From JAFAMB01 sp963775805 (GTDB lineage Bacteria; Verrucomicrobiota; Verrucomicrobiia; Chthoniobacterales; JAFAMB01): a stretch of 64,000 bases of DNA. The stretch lies in the NCBI GenBank assembly GCA_963775805.1, contig CAVZKG010000004.1, forward strand, positions 1 to 64,000, in the 5' to 3' direction. This document shows, one piece after another, positions 26,477 through 35,743 of this stretch. Below the pieces are notes generated by a model. The model was not told the origin of the DNA, ran no database searches, and saw only the letters and a program-made list of their open reading frames with translations. The first letter of the stretch is position 1, and each line of letters opens with the position of its first letter. A program made the translations under genes and the position numbers.

Positions 26477-29322
26477 TCGCGCCGCTCATCAATGCCTGCG
26501 AGAGTCTGGCGGGTGCTTTCAGTCGGAAAAGACCGGCCCGGTTCTCACGCGTATCCCGGGTTGGGATGCCAAACGGATTTTTCCTGAATGACCTGATCTG
26601 GTTCGGTGACGGTGCTTCGAAAAAGACAGCGATCTCTCGTGGGTTCAAGGTTGAACCGGGGGAGATCAGCGCCTTCAGTGTGACGCAGTTGAACGATTTG
26701 CACGAGCGACTTCGCATCCTCCTTGGGATTCTTGGGGAGGAGTTTGCACTGCAGATCCAATGGAGCATCGATAGCGATTATCGCTACGAACTGGAACGCT
26801 ATCATCGGGAGACGTTGAAGTTGCGTCGCCAGGACCCGTTGTACGGTCAATTCGGCGTGTTGATCCGCGCGGAACGCTACGAGCGCTACAAGGCAGCGAT
26901 GGAGGAAGGACGACTCCGCAGGGAACGACTCTCACTGTTCTTCACGCGTGTGATCGATACAAAGGTCCCTGTCGCAGGTGATAGAGCTGGTGCCGAATAC
27001 TTTGAAGCGCTCTCCCGCAAGGAAAGCCAGGCATTGTGTGAGTTCGCAATGGGAGCCTTGTCACGCCTCTTTCCGGATTGCCGGATCAGTCCGATGGGCG
27101 ATCGGGATCATTTTTTGATGTACTACCGGCTTTTAAATACGAATCTCGGATCTACGGCAATTGACCCGATGGAACTGCTGGATCTCGGATATTCGATCCA
27201 GCAGAACTGCATGCATGGAGACGGGATCGCCGAGTCGATCGACGCAGGTGTCTCATTCAAACTTGATTGTTACCACCACGCGATATTCGCGGTTCGCCAA
27301 TGGCCGCGGCGGACGTTTCCTGGCATCGTGGCGGCGCTCACCGGGATAGGTTTCCAGGAGTACTCGATCACGATGAACGTCTACCCGAAACGGGTCGATA
27401 AGGTTATCGAGAAGGAAGAACAATATATCCAACGGTTGCAGATCGATGCGGTCTCAGAACGTAAGCAGTCGCTTGCGACCGATATGGTCGCGAAACAAGA
27501 GAAAGTGGCTGAGCTCCAACAGGGCAAGGTCATCCCGCTCAATGCTCTATTCGTCGTCCGTCTTTGGCACAAGAAAGCCGAACAACTAGCAGCCAGATGC
27601 GCCTCTCTGAAGAACGCGTTTATTTCGATGGGAGGCGCTGTGGTTCACCACGCGACAATCCCGGAAAATGCTCGACAGCTTTTCTATCAGACTTGGCCGG
27701 GCTGGACCTACGGGACCTATCGGGCGTTCGATTTACCGGCCGAGGATGTGTATCTTGCCGATCTAATTCCGTGGTCTGCGACTTTCACCGGACACTTAGA
27801 AGAAGCGGAAGCAATTTATAACGGCGCTAGAGGCAATCTCGTCGGGATCCGCACGAGGATTGGGAACACTCCGCAGCATGGGGTCCTGTTCGGGATGACC
27901 GGGGCAGGGAAGTCGGTTATTGTCGCGGATCTGCTCGCCCAAATCGGCCATCGGTTCGGGTTTCGGTTGATTGTTGAGGAAGGGCTTTCGCATGCGGTCC
28001 TCACACAAACTCAAGGTTGCCAACCGGTGATCGTAAGCCCGGACGGTCATCTGACGATCAACTATCTTGATACGTGCGGAACTCCGCTGTCTCCGACGCA
28101 CCTGGCATTCAGCGCGGGCCTTTGCATGCTCTTTTGTGGAAATGAGGGGCTCGATGGCGAACGCAAGGCAATGCGGCACGCGATGATCGTCGAAAATCTG
28201 CAGCAACTTTATACCGACGTTTTCAACGATTGGATCGTGGCCAACGAAAAATCTGCCGAGGAACTACGCTGGCGTGCTGCGGCGATCGACCGGTATCTCA
28301 AGATTCGGATGCGCGGTTCCCATTCAAACTTCGTCGACGCGTTTGCAGCGTTCCGGGACTGGGAAGTGCAGAAGCCGGATGAGGCGGCCGATTTTGTTCA
28401 GGAACTAACGGAGGAGGTGGTCATCGATTTCGCTAAGAGACCCGCAACAGCTAACCTCGTTCGCGACCTAGCCTTTGCCTACCTTCTACCGGAACAATTC
28501 CCATCGCACAGTGCGTTGGTCGAACAACTTTTGTTCAATCCGCGGGGCGGAGCGAAGGAACGGGAAGAGTGCGACCGCATCGGGAAACTTCTCCGTGCCT
28601 GGAGCCGGGAGGGCGAAAAAGGACGGCTCTTTGACGGTGTCAGCAACGTCCGGATCGATGGCAGAGTTGCCCATTTCGAGTTGGGACAAATTCCCGAGCA
28701 TGCAATCGAGATGCGCGCAGCCGCCAACTTCCTCGTAGCAAATTATGGCCGCCAAAAAATCATAACAATGCCGCGATCCGTGCCGAAGATTGCAATATTC
28801 GAAGAGGCGGCGCGAACCCTGGAAATCCCCGGAGGGGTTCGAATGATCCAGGAATACTATCGGCAGATGCGCAAGTTCGGCTGCAACATTCTCGCTGTTG
28901 TCCAACAATACGATGTCCTTAAACACTCAGAGGCGCGCGGGGCGATAATCGGCAATTCAAAGATGTTTCTGGTGACGTCGCAGCAAAGCCGGGAGGACGC
29001 AAAAGAGATCGGCGAGGCTCTAAGCCTCTCGGAGAAAACTGTCGAAACGATTAACTCGTACCCGCTCCCGGAATTGATGGATCCAAGGGAACGATTCAGC
29101 GCATTTACGTACGTCGCGAACGACAAAATCCGGCGATTAATCGGTACGGTTAAAAACGTGGCATCGCGCGAGTTGTTGTACGCAGCGGCGAGCGACAATG
29201 AAACGTTCGATCGCCGGACCGAGTCACTGTGTAACCACCAAAATATCGTGACTGGAATCATCGAAGAATCGGAAAAATTGCTTTCAGCCAGCGAAGAATC
29301 CGCAACCCAATCAATCTTATGA
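26473..29322 (+). CDS. VirB4/TrbE-like T4SS ATPase
   Basis: A 949-residue cytoplasmic motor ATPase of the VirB4/TrbE/TraC family. The N-terminal half carries the CagE/TrbE/VirB region. Walker A GVLFGMTGAGKSVIVADLL lies near residues 473-491 and Walker B with IAIFEEAARTLE near residues 775-786. The RQMRKFGCNILAVVQQYDVL stretch is the typical motif after Walker B, and the later SQQSREDAKEIGEALSLSE also fits. It is the largest gene of the operon and overlaps its neighbours at both ends by ATGA. It is intact, so the machine probably still works. Confidence 0.92.
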   Translation: MIAPLINACESLAGAFSRKRPARFSRVSRVGMPNGFFLNDLIWFGDGASKKTAISRGFKVEPGEISAFSVTQLNDLHERLRILLGILGEEFALQIQWSIDSDYRYELERYHRETLKLRRQDPLYGQFGVLIRAERYERYKAAMEEGRLRRERLSLFFTRVIDTKVPVAGDRAGAEYFEALSRKESQALCEFAMGALSRLFPDCRISPMGDRDHFLMYYRLLNTNLGSTAIDPMELLDLGYSIQQNCMHGDGIAESIDAGVSFKLDCYHHAIFAVRQWPRRTFPGIVAALTGIGFQEYSITMNVYPKRVDKVIEKEEQYIQRLQIDAVSERKQSLATDMVAKQEKVAELQQGKVIPLNALFVVRLWHKKAEQLAARCASLKNAFISMGGAVVHHATIPENARQLFYQTWPGWTYGTYRAFDLPAEDVYLADLIPWSATFTGHLEEAEAIYNGARGNLVGIRTRIGNTPQHGVLFGMTGAGKSVIVADLLAQIGHRFGFRLIVEEGLSHAVLTQTQGCQPVIVSPDGHLTINYLDTCGTPLSPTHLAFSAGLCMLFCGNEGLDGERKAMRHAMIVENLQQLYTDVFNDWIVANEKSAEELRWRAAAIDRYLKIRMRGSHSNFVDAFAAFRDWEVQKPDEAADFVQELTEEVVIDFAKRPATANLVRDLAFAYLLPEQFPSHSALVEQLLFNPRGGAKEREECDRIGKLLRAWSREGEKGRLFDGVSNVRIDGRVAHFELGQIPEHAIEMRAAANFLVANYGRQKIITMPRSVPKIAIFEEAARTLEIPGGVRMIQEYYRQMRKFGCNILAVVQQYDVLKHSEARGAIIGNSKMFLVTSQQSREDAKEIGEALSLSEKTVETINSYPLPELMDPRERFSAFTYVANDKIRRLIGTVKNVASRELLYAAASDNETFDRRTESLCNHQNIVTGIIEESEKLLSASEESATQSIL

Positions 29323-29681
29323 GACCGATCGGAATCGCAATCAGCTTAATGCTCGCCGGTTGCACCGTTGGACCAACCGTGCCGAAAGGGGAATTAACCG
29401 TCCAAGGGAAAGGTTCCGAGGCCTTGACGAATGACGGCGATCCGCTGGTCAGCAGTGGAATTGATGCGCGGAAAGTTCCGGTCGAGTTCGCGAAAGGTTA
29501 CGCAAAAGGAATTTCCGATCAGGTTAAACGGACTTACTGGGCCCGGCAGGATGCGCAGAAGACAGCAGATGACGATCTGGAGGGTCGGATCCGTTACTAC
29601 AACGCAACAATCCCCGAGCGCCAAGACTCTAACGGAGTCATTCGAGTTCAGCGGGAGGTGGTGATCCCGATTGTGGAGTAA
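29319..29681 (+). CDS. Small lipoprotein of the T4SS operon (VirB7-like position)
   Basis: A 120-residue lipoprotein: signal IGIAISLMLAGC with a clear lipobox (LAGC, Cys near residue 15). The rest is charged and hydrophilic, without a recognised domain. Its position between the VirB4- and VirB5-like genes, and lipid anchoring, suggest a part of the outer-membrane core. VirB7 proteins are usually shorter, so the equation with VirB7 is only by context. Confidence 0.65.
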   Translation: MRPIGIAISLMLAGCTVGPTVPKGELTVQGKGSEALTNDGDPLVSSGIDARKVPVEFAKGYAKGISDQVKRTYWARQDAQKTADDDLEGRIRYYNATIPERQDSNGVIRVQREVVIPIVE

Positions 29682-29683
29682 TC

Positions 29684-30523
29684 ATGAAAATTAAAAGAAT
29701 CGTCGTAACATCTATCTTAATAGGAGGGCTCAGTGCTGCCGCCCGAGCGACCGTCGTTATGCACGACCCTATTCACACTGTGCTGAACATTGCCCAGCAA
29801 GTGTACGGCCAAGTCAAACAGGAGATACAGCACGTGGAAGATATCGCCAAATACGCCACGATGATTCAGAAGCAGTTAGAACAAATTAACCAGTTGACTA
29901 ACATCATCAATCAAGATTTGGAACAACTGCGTCGATTCGGCAACCCGGATACTTACGTTAATATGCTCGGACTGAATCAGCTCTTTCAAGAGGTGAATAA
30001 TATTAAGTCCGGAGTGGGCAAAACGGTGTCGGATTTTAGTTCGACTGCGAATGGCGTTTCCGCTTTGAAATATACAGGACAAGGCCTTTACCAGGACGTT
30101 AGCAATCTTCGCGACAAATTTGGACAAAAGGTGAGCTATGACACCGCAAGTTTTAAAAAATTTGGCGTGATCCAGGACATGAACGATGATTACAACCGGC
30201 AACTCTCAGGGGCAAATCAAGCTTTTGGCCAACTTGAGAATGACATTCGGAACACTGCGTCTCAAATCAATAGTGCGGGCTCTTTAGTCGAAACCGAAAA
30301 ACTGAAGGCGAAATTGCAAGCTCTTCAGGGGAATCTGGATAGCAATATGAATCGCGTTTCGGTTGCCGCACTCAAGGTGCTCGTTCAGAGCGAAGTAAAT
30401 AGAAACGATCAGGCGCGTTTGCAGGAGGCGGCACGCCAGAGACACGTCCAGGAAATGCTGACAGAAGATCAGCAACTGAGCAATTTGGGAGACCAATTGC
30501 TAGGGCCTGCGAGTTCGAACTGA
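29684..30523 (+). CDS. VirB5/TrbJ-like periplasmic protein of the T4SS
   Basis: A 279-residue exported protein with signal peptide to about residue 22 (SAAARA-T). The mature chain is almost entirely helical and coiled-coil-like: QQVYGQVKQEIQHVEDIAKY, IQKQLEQINQLTNIINQDLE, then KLKAKLQALQGNLDSNMNRV. This matches TrbJ/VirB5 minor pilus-tip proteins. It follows the lipoprotein gene by two bases and precedes the VirB6/TrbL-like gene, the same order as in trb operons (trbJ-trbL). Confidence 0.78.
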   Translation: MKIKRIVVTSILIGGLSAAARATVVMHDPIHTVLNIAQQVYGQVKQEIQHVEDIAKYATMIQKQLEQINQLTNIINQDLEQLRRFGNPDTYVNMLGLNQLFQEVNNIKSGVGKTVSDFSSTANGVSALKYTGQGLYQDVSNLRDKFGQKVSYDTASFKKFGVIQDMNDDYNRQLSGANQAFGQLENDIRNTASQINSAGSLVETEKLKAKLQALQGNLDSNMNRVSVAALKVLVQSEVNRNDQARLQEAARQRHVQEMLTEDQQLSNLGDQLLGPASSN

Positions 30524-30536
30524 AATAGGATCGTGT

Positions 30537-31985
30537 ATGGCTTCTATCCCTTCGCCAGGAGATTTGTATACTCAGGCCGCCGGGGGTCTCGATAAATACA
30601 TTAATCCGGACGCGCTTGTGGCTAGTATCCAATCTGCGGTGAGCGTCTATATGCCGGCGGCGTATGCGATAGCTTTTGTGTTGTTAACTGTGGGTACCAT
30701 GCGGGAGTTTCTGTATCCGGAGATGCGACGGTTCTTTGGAACATTAGTGCGGACATTGGTGCTTGTGGCATGCATGAGCGCCGGCCCAACTTTGATAGGG
30801 TGGTTGAAAAATGCGGCCGATGCGCTCGCGCGAATGCCGGCGGGCGTTTCATTCTCTATCAATGGAACCTCTTACTCGCTTGCTGGTGGACAGGCGCCCA
30901 GCCTGACGCAATTGGAAAGTGCCTTGCAGTCAAAGGTTCAGGTAGGGCAGGCCTCGCATGGCCCGGCGTCATCAGCCGGCTCTAACGGTTTCTTCGATTC
31001 TGCGTTCAGCACGGTAAAGAACTTTCTATCGAGCGCGGAGCACGTCGCATGGGAAGTGCTGTTTGCTATTTTTCTTCTCTGGCTTTTGCTGTGCAAGGTC
31101 GTGATCATTCTGATGTTGTTCGTTCAGAAGGTTGTCGTAATCGGATTCAGTGCCTATATGCCGATTGCAATCGGCGAATGCGCCCATCGAAGCCTGAAGG
31201 GTAAGGCTGTCAGTTTTTTCCTAACATTTGTCGGAGTACTGACATGGCCTGTTGGGTGGAGTCTGGTCAATGCGGTGACGATGGCGATATTGAAGTCCGT
31301 TCCGACGCCTGGGGATCAGAATTTTGTAACACTTTTGGTGGCTATCGTTGCGGCCATCCCGGTGTTTCTCTGGATATTGATTGGCTATGTTGTTGCGCCG
31401 ATCTATGCGCAGAAAGTTGTGACTCGCGGCGGAGCGGCGATCCAGGGTTTCGTCGGTACAATGATGTCTGTGGTTGGGCAGGGTTCCGCGGCGGTAATTG
31501 GGGGAGCAATGGGGGCGCCCGCTGCCGGACTTGGCGTCGCAGGTTCTATTGGAAGTGCGAGAGAACTGCCGGGTAGATCGAGTGGCATGGCTTCGGATCA
31601 TCGCCCTGAAAGGATTTACGGCGAACCGATCGACGCAAGTGACACCGGTCCGACCGAAACGGGCGGCGAAAATGCTGGAACGGTTTCGCATCAACGTCGG
31701 TCGAGAGGCTTGATTGGTGCTGGAGCAGCTGCAGTAGGGGCGGGCGCAGCTGTAACGAAGCCTGTGGCAGGATTGATGGCAGCCGCCGCGTCAGGCGTGC
31801 AGCGATTTGGAAGCGCTGCACAGTTCATTGGTCACGGAGCAGCCGAGGGCGCTGGCGAGACCAGCGGGTTGGAATACCGGGCGATTAGAATCATCGGCGA
31901 AGGAGGCCGCCGAGGTGTTCAATCCTCAGGCTACCAAGGGAATCGATCTTCCTTTCGGGCAAGGAGCTACATCGATGAAGAATAA
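30537..31985 (+). CDS. VirB6/TrbL-like polytopic membrane protein of the T4SS
   Basis: A 482-residue inner-membrane channel component. About six helices are visible, among them MPAAYAIAFVLLTVGTM, LVRTLVLVACMSAGPTLIGW, VLFAIFLLWLLLCKVVIILM, VVIGFSAYMPIAIGE and LVAIVAAIPVFLWILIGYVV. A Gly/Ala-rich, low-complexity C-terminal third (after about residue 300) is typical of TrbL proteins and probably cytoplasmic or disordered. It is the likely inner-membrane gate for the substrate. Confidence 0.8.
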   Translation: MASIPSPGDLYTQAAGGLDKYINPDALVASIQSAVSVYMPAAYAIAFVLLTVGTMREFLYPEMRRFFGTLVRTLVLVACMSAGPTLIGWLKNAADALARMPAGVSFSINGTSYSLAGGQAPSLTQLESALQSKVQVGQASHGPASSAGSNGFFDSAFSTVKNFLSSAEHVAWEVLFAIFLLWLLLCKVVIILMLFVQKVVVIGFSAYMPIAIGECAHRSLKGKAVSFFLTFVGVLTWPVGWSLVNAVTMAILKSVPTPGDQNFVTLLVAIVAAIPVFLWILIGYVVAPIYAQKVVTRGGAAIQGFVGTMMSVVGQGSAAVIGGAMGAPAAGLGVAGSIGSARELPGRSSGMASDHRPERIYGEPIDASDTGPTETGGENAGTVSHQRRSRGLIGAGAAAVGAGAAVTKPVAGLMAAAASGVQRFGSAAQFIGHGAAEGAGETSGLEYRAIRIIGEGGRRGVQSSGYQGNRSSFRARSYIDEE

Positions 31986-32041
31986 GCTCAAAATATTTTA
32001 GGTCACGAAGAGAGCCCCTGAACGTTAAGCAGGAATATTTC

Positions 32042-32776
32042 ATGGATGAATTCGATATATCCGATGAGACCACGCCGGCGCATCCTGAGGCTACGGAAGC
32101 GAGATTGAAGGGCACATCGGTCTTTCGCGATCCGCTGGAGGAGCCAGTCAAACGATCTGCCACTGCCGCAAATGCTTTGGCAACGGGCCGTCGGACGGTT
32201 CGGTTTTTGTGGATAGCCTTAATCGCTTCGCTTGTCGGACACCTGGTAATCCCGGTCTGCATTGTAACGGCGATGGTCCGTCCCGAAAAAGTCGCTTTAA
32301 TGGATGGAACGGAGTCCCTAATCATCGCTCCGTTGGTCCCCATCGAAGAAAGCGATGAGATCCTGGAGACCATCTCTCTCTGGGCCGCCAAATCATTTTT
32401 GGATCGGGGCCCCCAAGGGTTCGACGCGCCCGAAACCCTGGAGCGAATTTTTCTGCCGGATGCCGCAAAAAAGGCGGACTCGGATTTCAAGGCAGTCGCG
32501 GCTGAATTTGCGAAGAAAAATATCCATCAAAAGATCGAGGTCAGTCGCATCGATTTACAACGTCTCGGACAGGGGGTTGTGATGAGTCGTGTGGTTGGTC
32601 AGGTGCTGACGCAGGCTCAAATCGGAGACGAACAGGTCAACGAACCGCAACCGGTGACATTAAACTTGAAGCTTGTTCGAAATCCTTTTCTCGGGCGCAA
32701 CAGGCGCTATCCATTCGCAGTTTCGGACTACGTGTTTGGTCAGCCCGAACAACTATCAGTGCAGAAACGAGAATAA
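32042..32776 (+). CDS. VirB8/TrbF-like bitopic protein of the T4SS
   Basis: A 244-residue protein with a cytoplasmic N-terminus (1-55), one helix (FLWIALIASLVGHLVIPVCIV near 58-78) and a periplasmic domain of about 165 residues with the alternating helix/sheet pattern of the NTF2-like VirB8 fold (GQGVVMSRVVGQVLTQ, TLNLKLVRNPFLGRNRRYPF). VirB8 proteins nucleate the inner-membrane complex. The position between VirB6- and VirB9-like genes agrees. Assignment rests on topology, length and order. Confidence 0.75.
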   Translation: MDEFDISDETTPAHPEATEARLKGTSVFRDPLEEPVKRSATAANALATGRRTVRFLWIALIASLVGHLVIPVCIVTAMVRPEKVALMDGTESLIIAPLVPIEESDEILETISLWAAKSFLDRGPQGFDAPETLERIFLPDAAKKADSDFKAVAAEFAKKNIHQKIEVSRIDLQRLGQGVVMSRVVGQVLTQAQIGDEQVNEPQPVTLNLKLVRNPFLGRNRRYPFAVSDYVFGQPEQLSVQKRE

Positions 32777-32782
32777 GAATTT

Positions 32783-33862
32783 ATGCGTTTGCTAACTGCG
32801 TTCCTGGCTTGTGCTATCCCGCTATCAGTGGCAGCCAATCAGATTCTGGCTTCCAAGGTTGTTAGGATGCCCTTGAGCCAGGATGAACCGGCCGTCGTGA
32901 AGACTGGAACGAATGGAATCACGACGCTCGAATTTCCTTACAAGATTGAGGCTCTCGACGGGTTCGGTTTCAGTCCGAATCCTTCTCCGGAAGGTTCAGA
33001 CCTTTTCCAGATTTCTTTCAACAAAGGGACAAATTTCCTTTCTCTAAAAGCGATGCGCGAGGGGGTGGAAGGGAATCTGACCGTGGTTGTCGATGGGAAG
33101 GTCTATAGCCTGTTTTGCACGGCCGATTCCGATCCGAGTTTCGTGGTAATTTTTGAGGAGAACACGGCGAAAACGGTCTCTAGTCCGCGCGACCTGTCCG
33201 CGAGGAACAAACAGGTTACTCCGGCACGTATCCTCGGATTTCTGGATAAGTTGAAGGCCTATCCGACGTTGAAGGTCAGCGCACCTGACATGTTCAAAAA
33301 CATGGAGGTGGCTGAGCCGAATTCTGAATCGAGTGTGGATGGACTCAAGGTCACGCTGCGCCGCGTCATTCGGGATGACGCGCTCGATTCCGTAGGGTTT
33401 GAGGTCGAGTTCAGCAACCAATCGGGGAAGGATTTCTTATACGACCCGGAGAGTCTCGGAATCCGTGTCGGTGAGGAGATCTATCCGGAGGCGATTTCAG
33501 ATGCGGCAGGTACTGTGGGCGCTGGCAAAACGACGTCTGCGTTCTTTGTGGTCTCCGGGTCGGCAAGTGGGGACCGGAACGATTTAGCGGTGAACAACAA
33601 ATTCGACATTGTTTTGAGGCAAGTCGTCGAAAATCAGGAATCAAAAGTGTCTGCTGAATGGCACGAACCTCCGAACGATCTGCCCTCGGCCGGTAAGGAG
33701 GTGGCGGTTCAGTCGCCCACGGCGGCCGTTCTCGGAGAAAAGAAAGCAAAACGGTCGCATCGGCACCGAGGCAAACCGGTGACGGCCTCCGAGGCGAATG
33801 ATTCCGCTCAAGCGGCCAAGCAGGGAAAGGACGCACATAATGTGGGACAAATGGATGAGTAA
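32783..33862 (+). CDS. VirB9/TrbG-like periplasmic protein of the T4SS
   Basis: A 359-residue exported protein with signal peptide (MRLLTAFLACAIPLSVAA). The body is sheet-rich with a repeat of short strands (GITTLEFPYKIEAL, NLTVVVDGKVYSLF, VGFEVEFSNQSGKDFLY). A basic, disordered C-terminus (KKAKRSHRHRGKP) follows. Size, export and position between VirB8- and VirB10-like genes suggest the VirB9/TrbG outer-membrane core subunit. The family itself is not recognised with certainty. Confidence 0.62.
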   Translation: MRLLTAFLACAIPLSVAANQILASKVVRMPLSQDEPAVVKTGTNGITTLEFPYKIEALDGFGFSPNPSPEGSDLFQISFNKGTNFLSLKAMREGVEGNLTVVVDGKVYSLFCTADSDPSFVVIFEENTAKTVSSPRDLSARNKQVTPARILGFLDKLKAYPTLKVSAPDMFKNMEVAEPNSESSVDGLKVTLRRVIRDDALDSVGFEVEFSNQSGKDFLYDPESLGIRVGEEIYPEAISDAAGTVGAGKTTSAFFVVSGSASGDRNDLAVNNKFDIVLRQVVENQESKVSAEWHEPPNDLPSAGKEVAVQSPTAAVLGEKKAKRSHRHRGKPVTASEANDSAQAAKQGKDAHNVGQMDE

Positions 33863-35003
33863 CCGAATGTTGCTGCCTCTCGGGGTCGTGATGGGACTTG
33901 CCACAGTGGTTCTTTGGATCGCGCTGACTCAGCAGCGCGGTCCGCAGAAGATTGCGGAACGCAAGAAAGAATTGGAGTTGGGCGCCGAGAAACTGACGGA
34001 ACCGATGACGACTTCGATTCGGAATTTTAACCCGGTCGCGTTGACAAAACCGAAGATTCGTTCCTTACGTGAAGAGCCCTCGGTCGTGGAGGATCCGCTA
34101 AAACGCCAGGATCCGCCCAAACGTGCTACGCCGCCATTGACGATTTTCGCGGCTGATCCGCAGGCGGCTAAGGCCGAATCGCGTGAGCCCAAAGGAGATT
34201 ACGCGCCTGCCTTTCGCCTCGTGAAATGCCAGCTTGTGAACACGGTCGACTCCAGCAACATCGCGACACCGATCATTGGCCTCGTAACTGACGATCTTTG
34301 GTGGAATGGAAAAATAATCATCCGCGCGAACTCTGAAGTTCATGGAGTGGCAAATGTTGATCGAGTGCGGGAGCGAATCGCTGGCAATGGCGAATTCACT
34401 TTCGTTCTGAATGAGCCAGACGGCTTGGGGCGCGAGTTGGTCGTACGCGGAATGGTTCTCGATATGGAGAAAGATGACAGCATGGATAGTTATGGGATCA
34501 CAGACGGAAGCGCAGGATTGCGAGGGGACGTGATTCGTACCGCTAACAATGATGTCATTAAACTATATGCTGCATCACTCATCAGTGGAATAGCCGGCGC
34601 ATTTTCGTCTAACGCAAACGGGATACTCGGGAACCGAGTCTATACGAACAACAGCGCGCTCGGTATGACCGCGCTCCAGGGCCTTGCGATCAACCCAGCT
34701 GTGGGCGCCACGCAAAGTGTTCTGGATCGGTATGCCGACCAAATTGAATCCAGCATCGAGCGGGACGGTTTCTTCGTGCGAGTTCCAGCGGGAAAGCAGT
34801 TTTACGTTTATTGCACCGAAGCGATAGATCTCTCCAGGGCCGTGGTCGCGGCGGACGACGTGAGGTTGGCGCGTGACAATACAGACTTCGCTAAGAGTCA
34901 GGAGCGTTCCGAGGTTCGCAGGGCATTGCCGGTCAATCCTAACGAATTGACGAATCAGCTCCTGCCTGCACTTGGTCAGATAATAAATAGCACAAACAAA
35001 TAA
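33840..35003 (+). CDS. VirB10/TrbI-like core protein of the T4SS
   Basis: A 387-residue protein. The ATG at 33840 is preferred because AAAGGA lies about ten bases upstream; the frame is open earlier. A short cytoplasmic start, one helix (MLLPLGVVMGLATVVLWIAL) and a Pro/Lys-rich linker (to about residue 110) lead to a periplasmic domain with IIGLVTDDLWWNGKIIIRANSEVHG and FFVRVPAGKQFYVYCTEAIDL, the usual VirB10/TrbI ending. It overlaps the preceding gene by 23 bases. It should span both membranes and couple ATPase energy to the outer pore. Confidence 0.83.
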   Translation: MWDKWMSNRMLLPLGVVMGLATVVLWIALTQQRGPQKIAERKKELELGAEKLTEPMTTSIRNFNPVALTKPKIRSLREEPSVVEDPLKRQDPPKRATPPLTIFAADPQAAKAESREPKGDYAPAFRLVKCQLVNTVDSSNIATPIIGLVTDDLWWNGKIIIRANSEVHGVANVDRVRERIAGNGEFTFVLNEPDGLGRELVVRGMVLDMEKDDSMDSYGITDGSAGLRGDVIRTANNDVIKLYAASLISGIAGAFSSNANGILGNRVYTNNSALGMTALQGLAINPAVGATQSVLDRYADQIESSIERDGFFVRVPAGKQFYVYCTEAIDLSRAVVAADDVRLARDNTDFAKSQERSEVRRALPVNPNELTNQLLPALGQIINSTNK

Positions 35004-35006
35004 TGT

Positions 35007-35651
35007 ATGAAACATTGGGGTTATCTGTTTTTTATCATTGCGATGACGGGTTGCCGCTCCGAGCCGTCGGTTCTATTTGTGCCTCCGGGCAGTGAGAATT
35101 CCTCCACCCTCCGCGAGCGTTCCTTCACAGGCGTAGATGCGAGAGGAATGGCTGCGAGCCTGCGACAGCCGGAAACAGTGAAGGTCTACGGGGTCAATCG
35201 ATACGTGGATGCGGGGGATCCCCGCGTGATGCACGAAAGACACGCTATTTATCGCCTGGAAGGGGCGCCAGCGTGGGTTACTCGCTCGCCCAAAAATCGC
35301 AACGAAGTCATTCTTGGGCCGATTGTCGGTTTACGGAGGCCGGAATACGCTCCTGAGCCGATGCCCGGGGAGACTGCTAGAGAGTTGGTTCAGGCTCGCC
35401 GCGGCATTCAGGAGGCAAATGAAGGCATGACGGATCTACGGGATAACCAGGAGAAACTTGCGGGCAATGTCGCCTCGTTCGCAAAGGAGACGACAGACGC
35501 CCAACGAAAAATAACGACTCTTCTTTCGGCGTTGAATCAGCGGGTCAAACGTCTGGAAGGAGGCGACGGAGCCTCTGTCGATGAACAAACCGAGCGGCCG
35601 GAGGCCGGAACCGGAAACAGCGACGTCGTCGTTCGTAGCCCAAATCCGTGA
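35007..35651 (+). CDS. Lipoprotein with coiled-coil region in the T4SS operon
   Basis: A 214-residue lipoprotein. The signal YLFFIIAMTGC ends in a lipobox Cys near residue 16. The middle holds the conserved-looking VYGVNRYVDAGDPRVMHERHAIYRLEGAPAW split over two segments, and residues 130-190 form a likely coiled coil (QEANEGMTDLRDNQEKLAGN, ALNQRVKRLEGG). It follows the VirB10-like gene by three bases. Function unknown; a core-complex or outer-membrane anchor role is plausible. Confidence 0.65.
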   Translation: MKHWGYLFFIIAMTGCRSEPSVLFVPPGSENSSTLRERSFTGVDARGMAASLRQPETVKVYGVNRYVDAGDPRVMHERHAIYRLEGAPAWVTRSPKNRNEVILGPIVGLRRPEYAPEPMPGETARELVQARRGIQEANEGMTDLRDNQEKLAGNVASFAKETTDAQRKITTLLSALNQRVKRLEGGDGASVDEQTERPEAGTGNSDVVVRSPNP

Positions 35652-35743
35652 AGGAGCGCATCCGTGCGAAGCGTTCTCTCTCAATGTCGCAAGGAGGGCA
35701 GTGATATTGAGGTGGGAACGCTCGCCCGGAAAGTATTGATCCC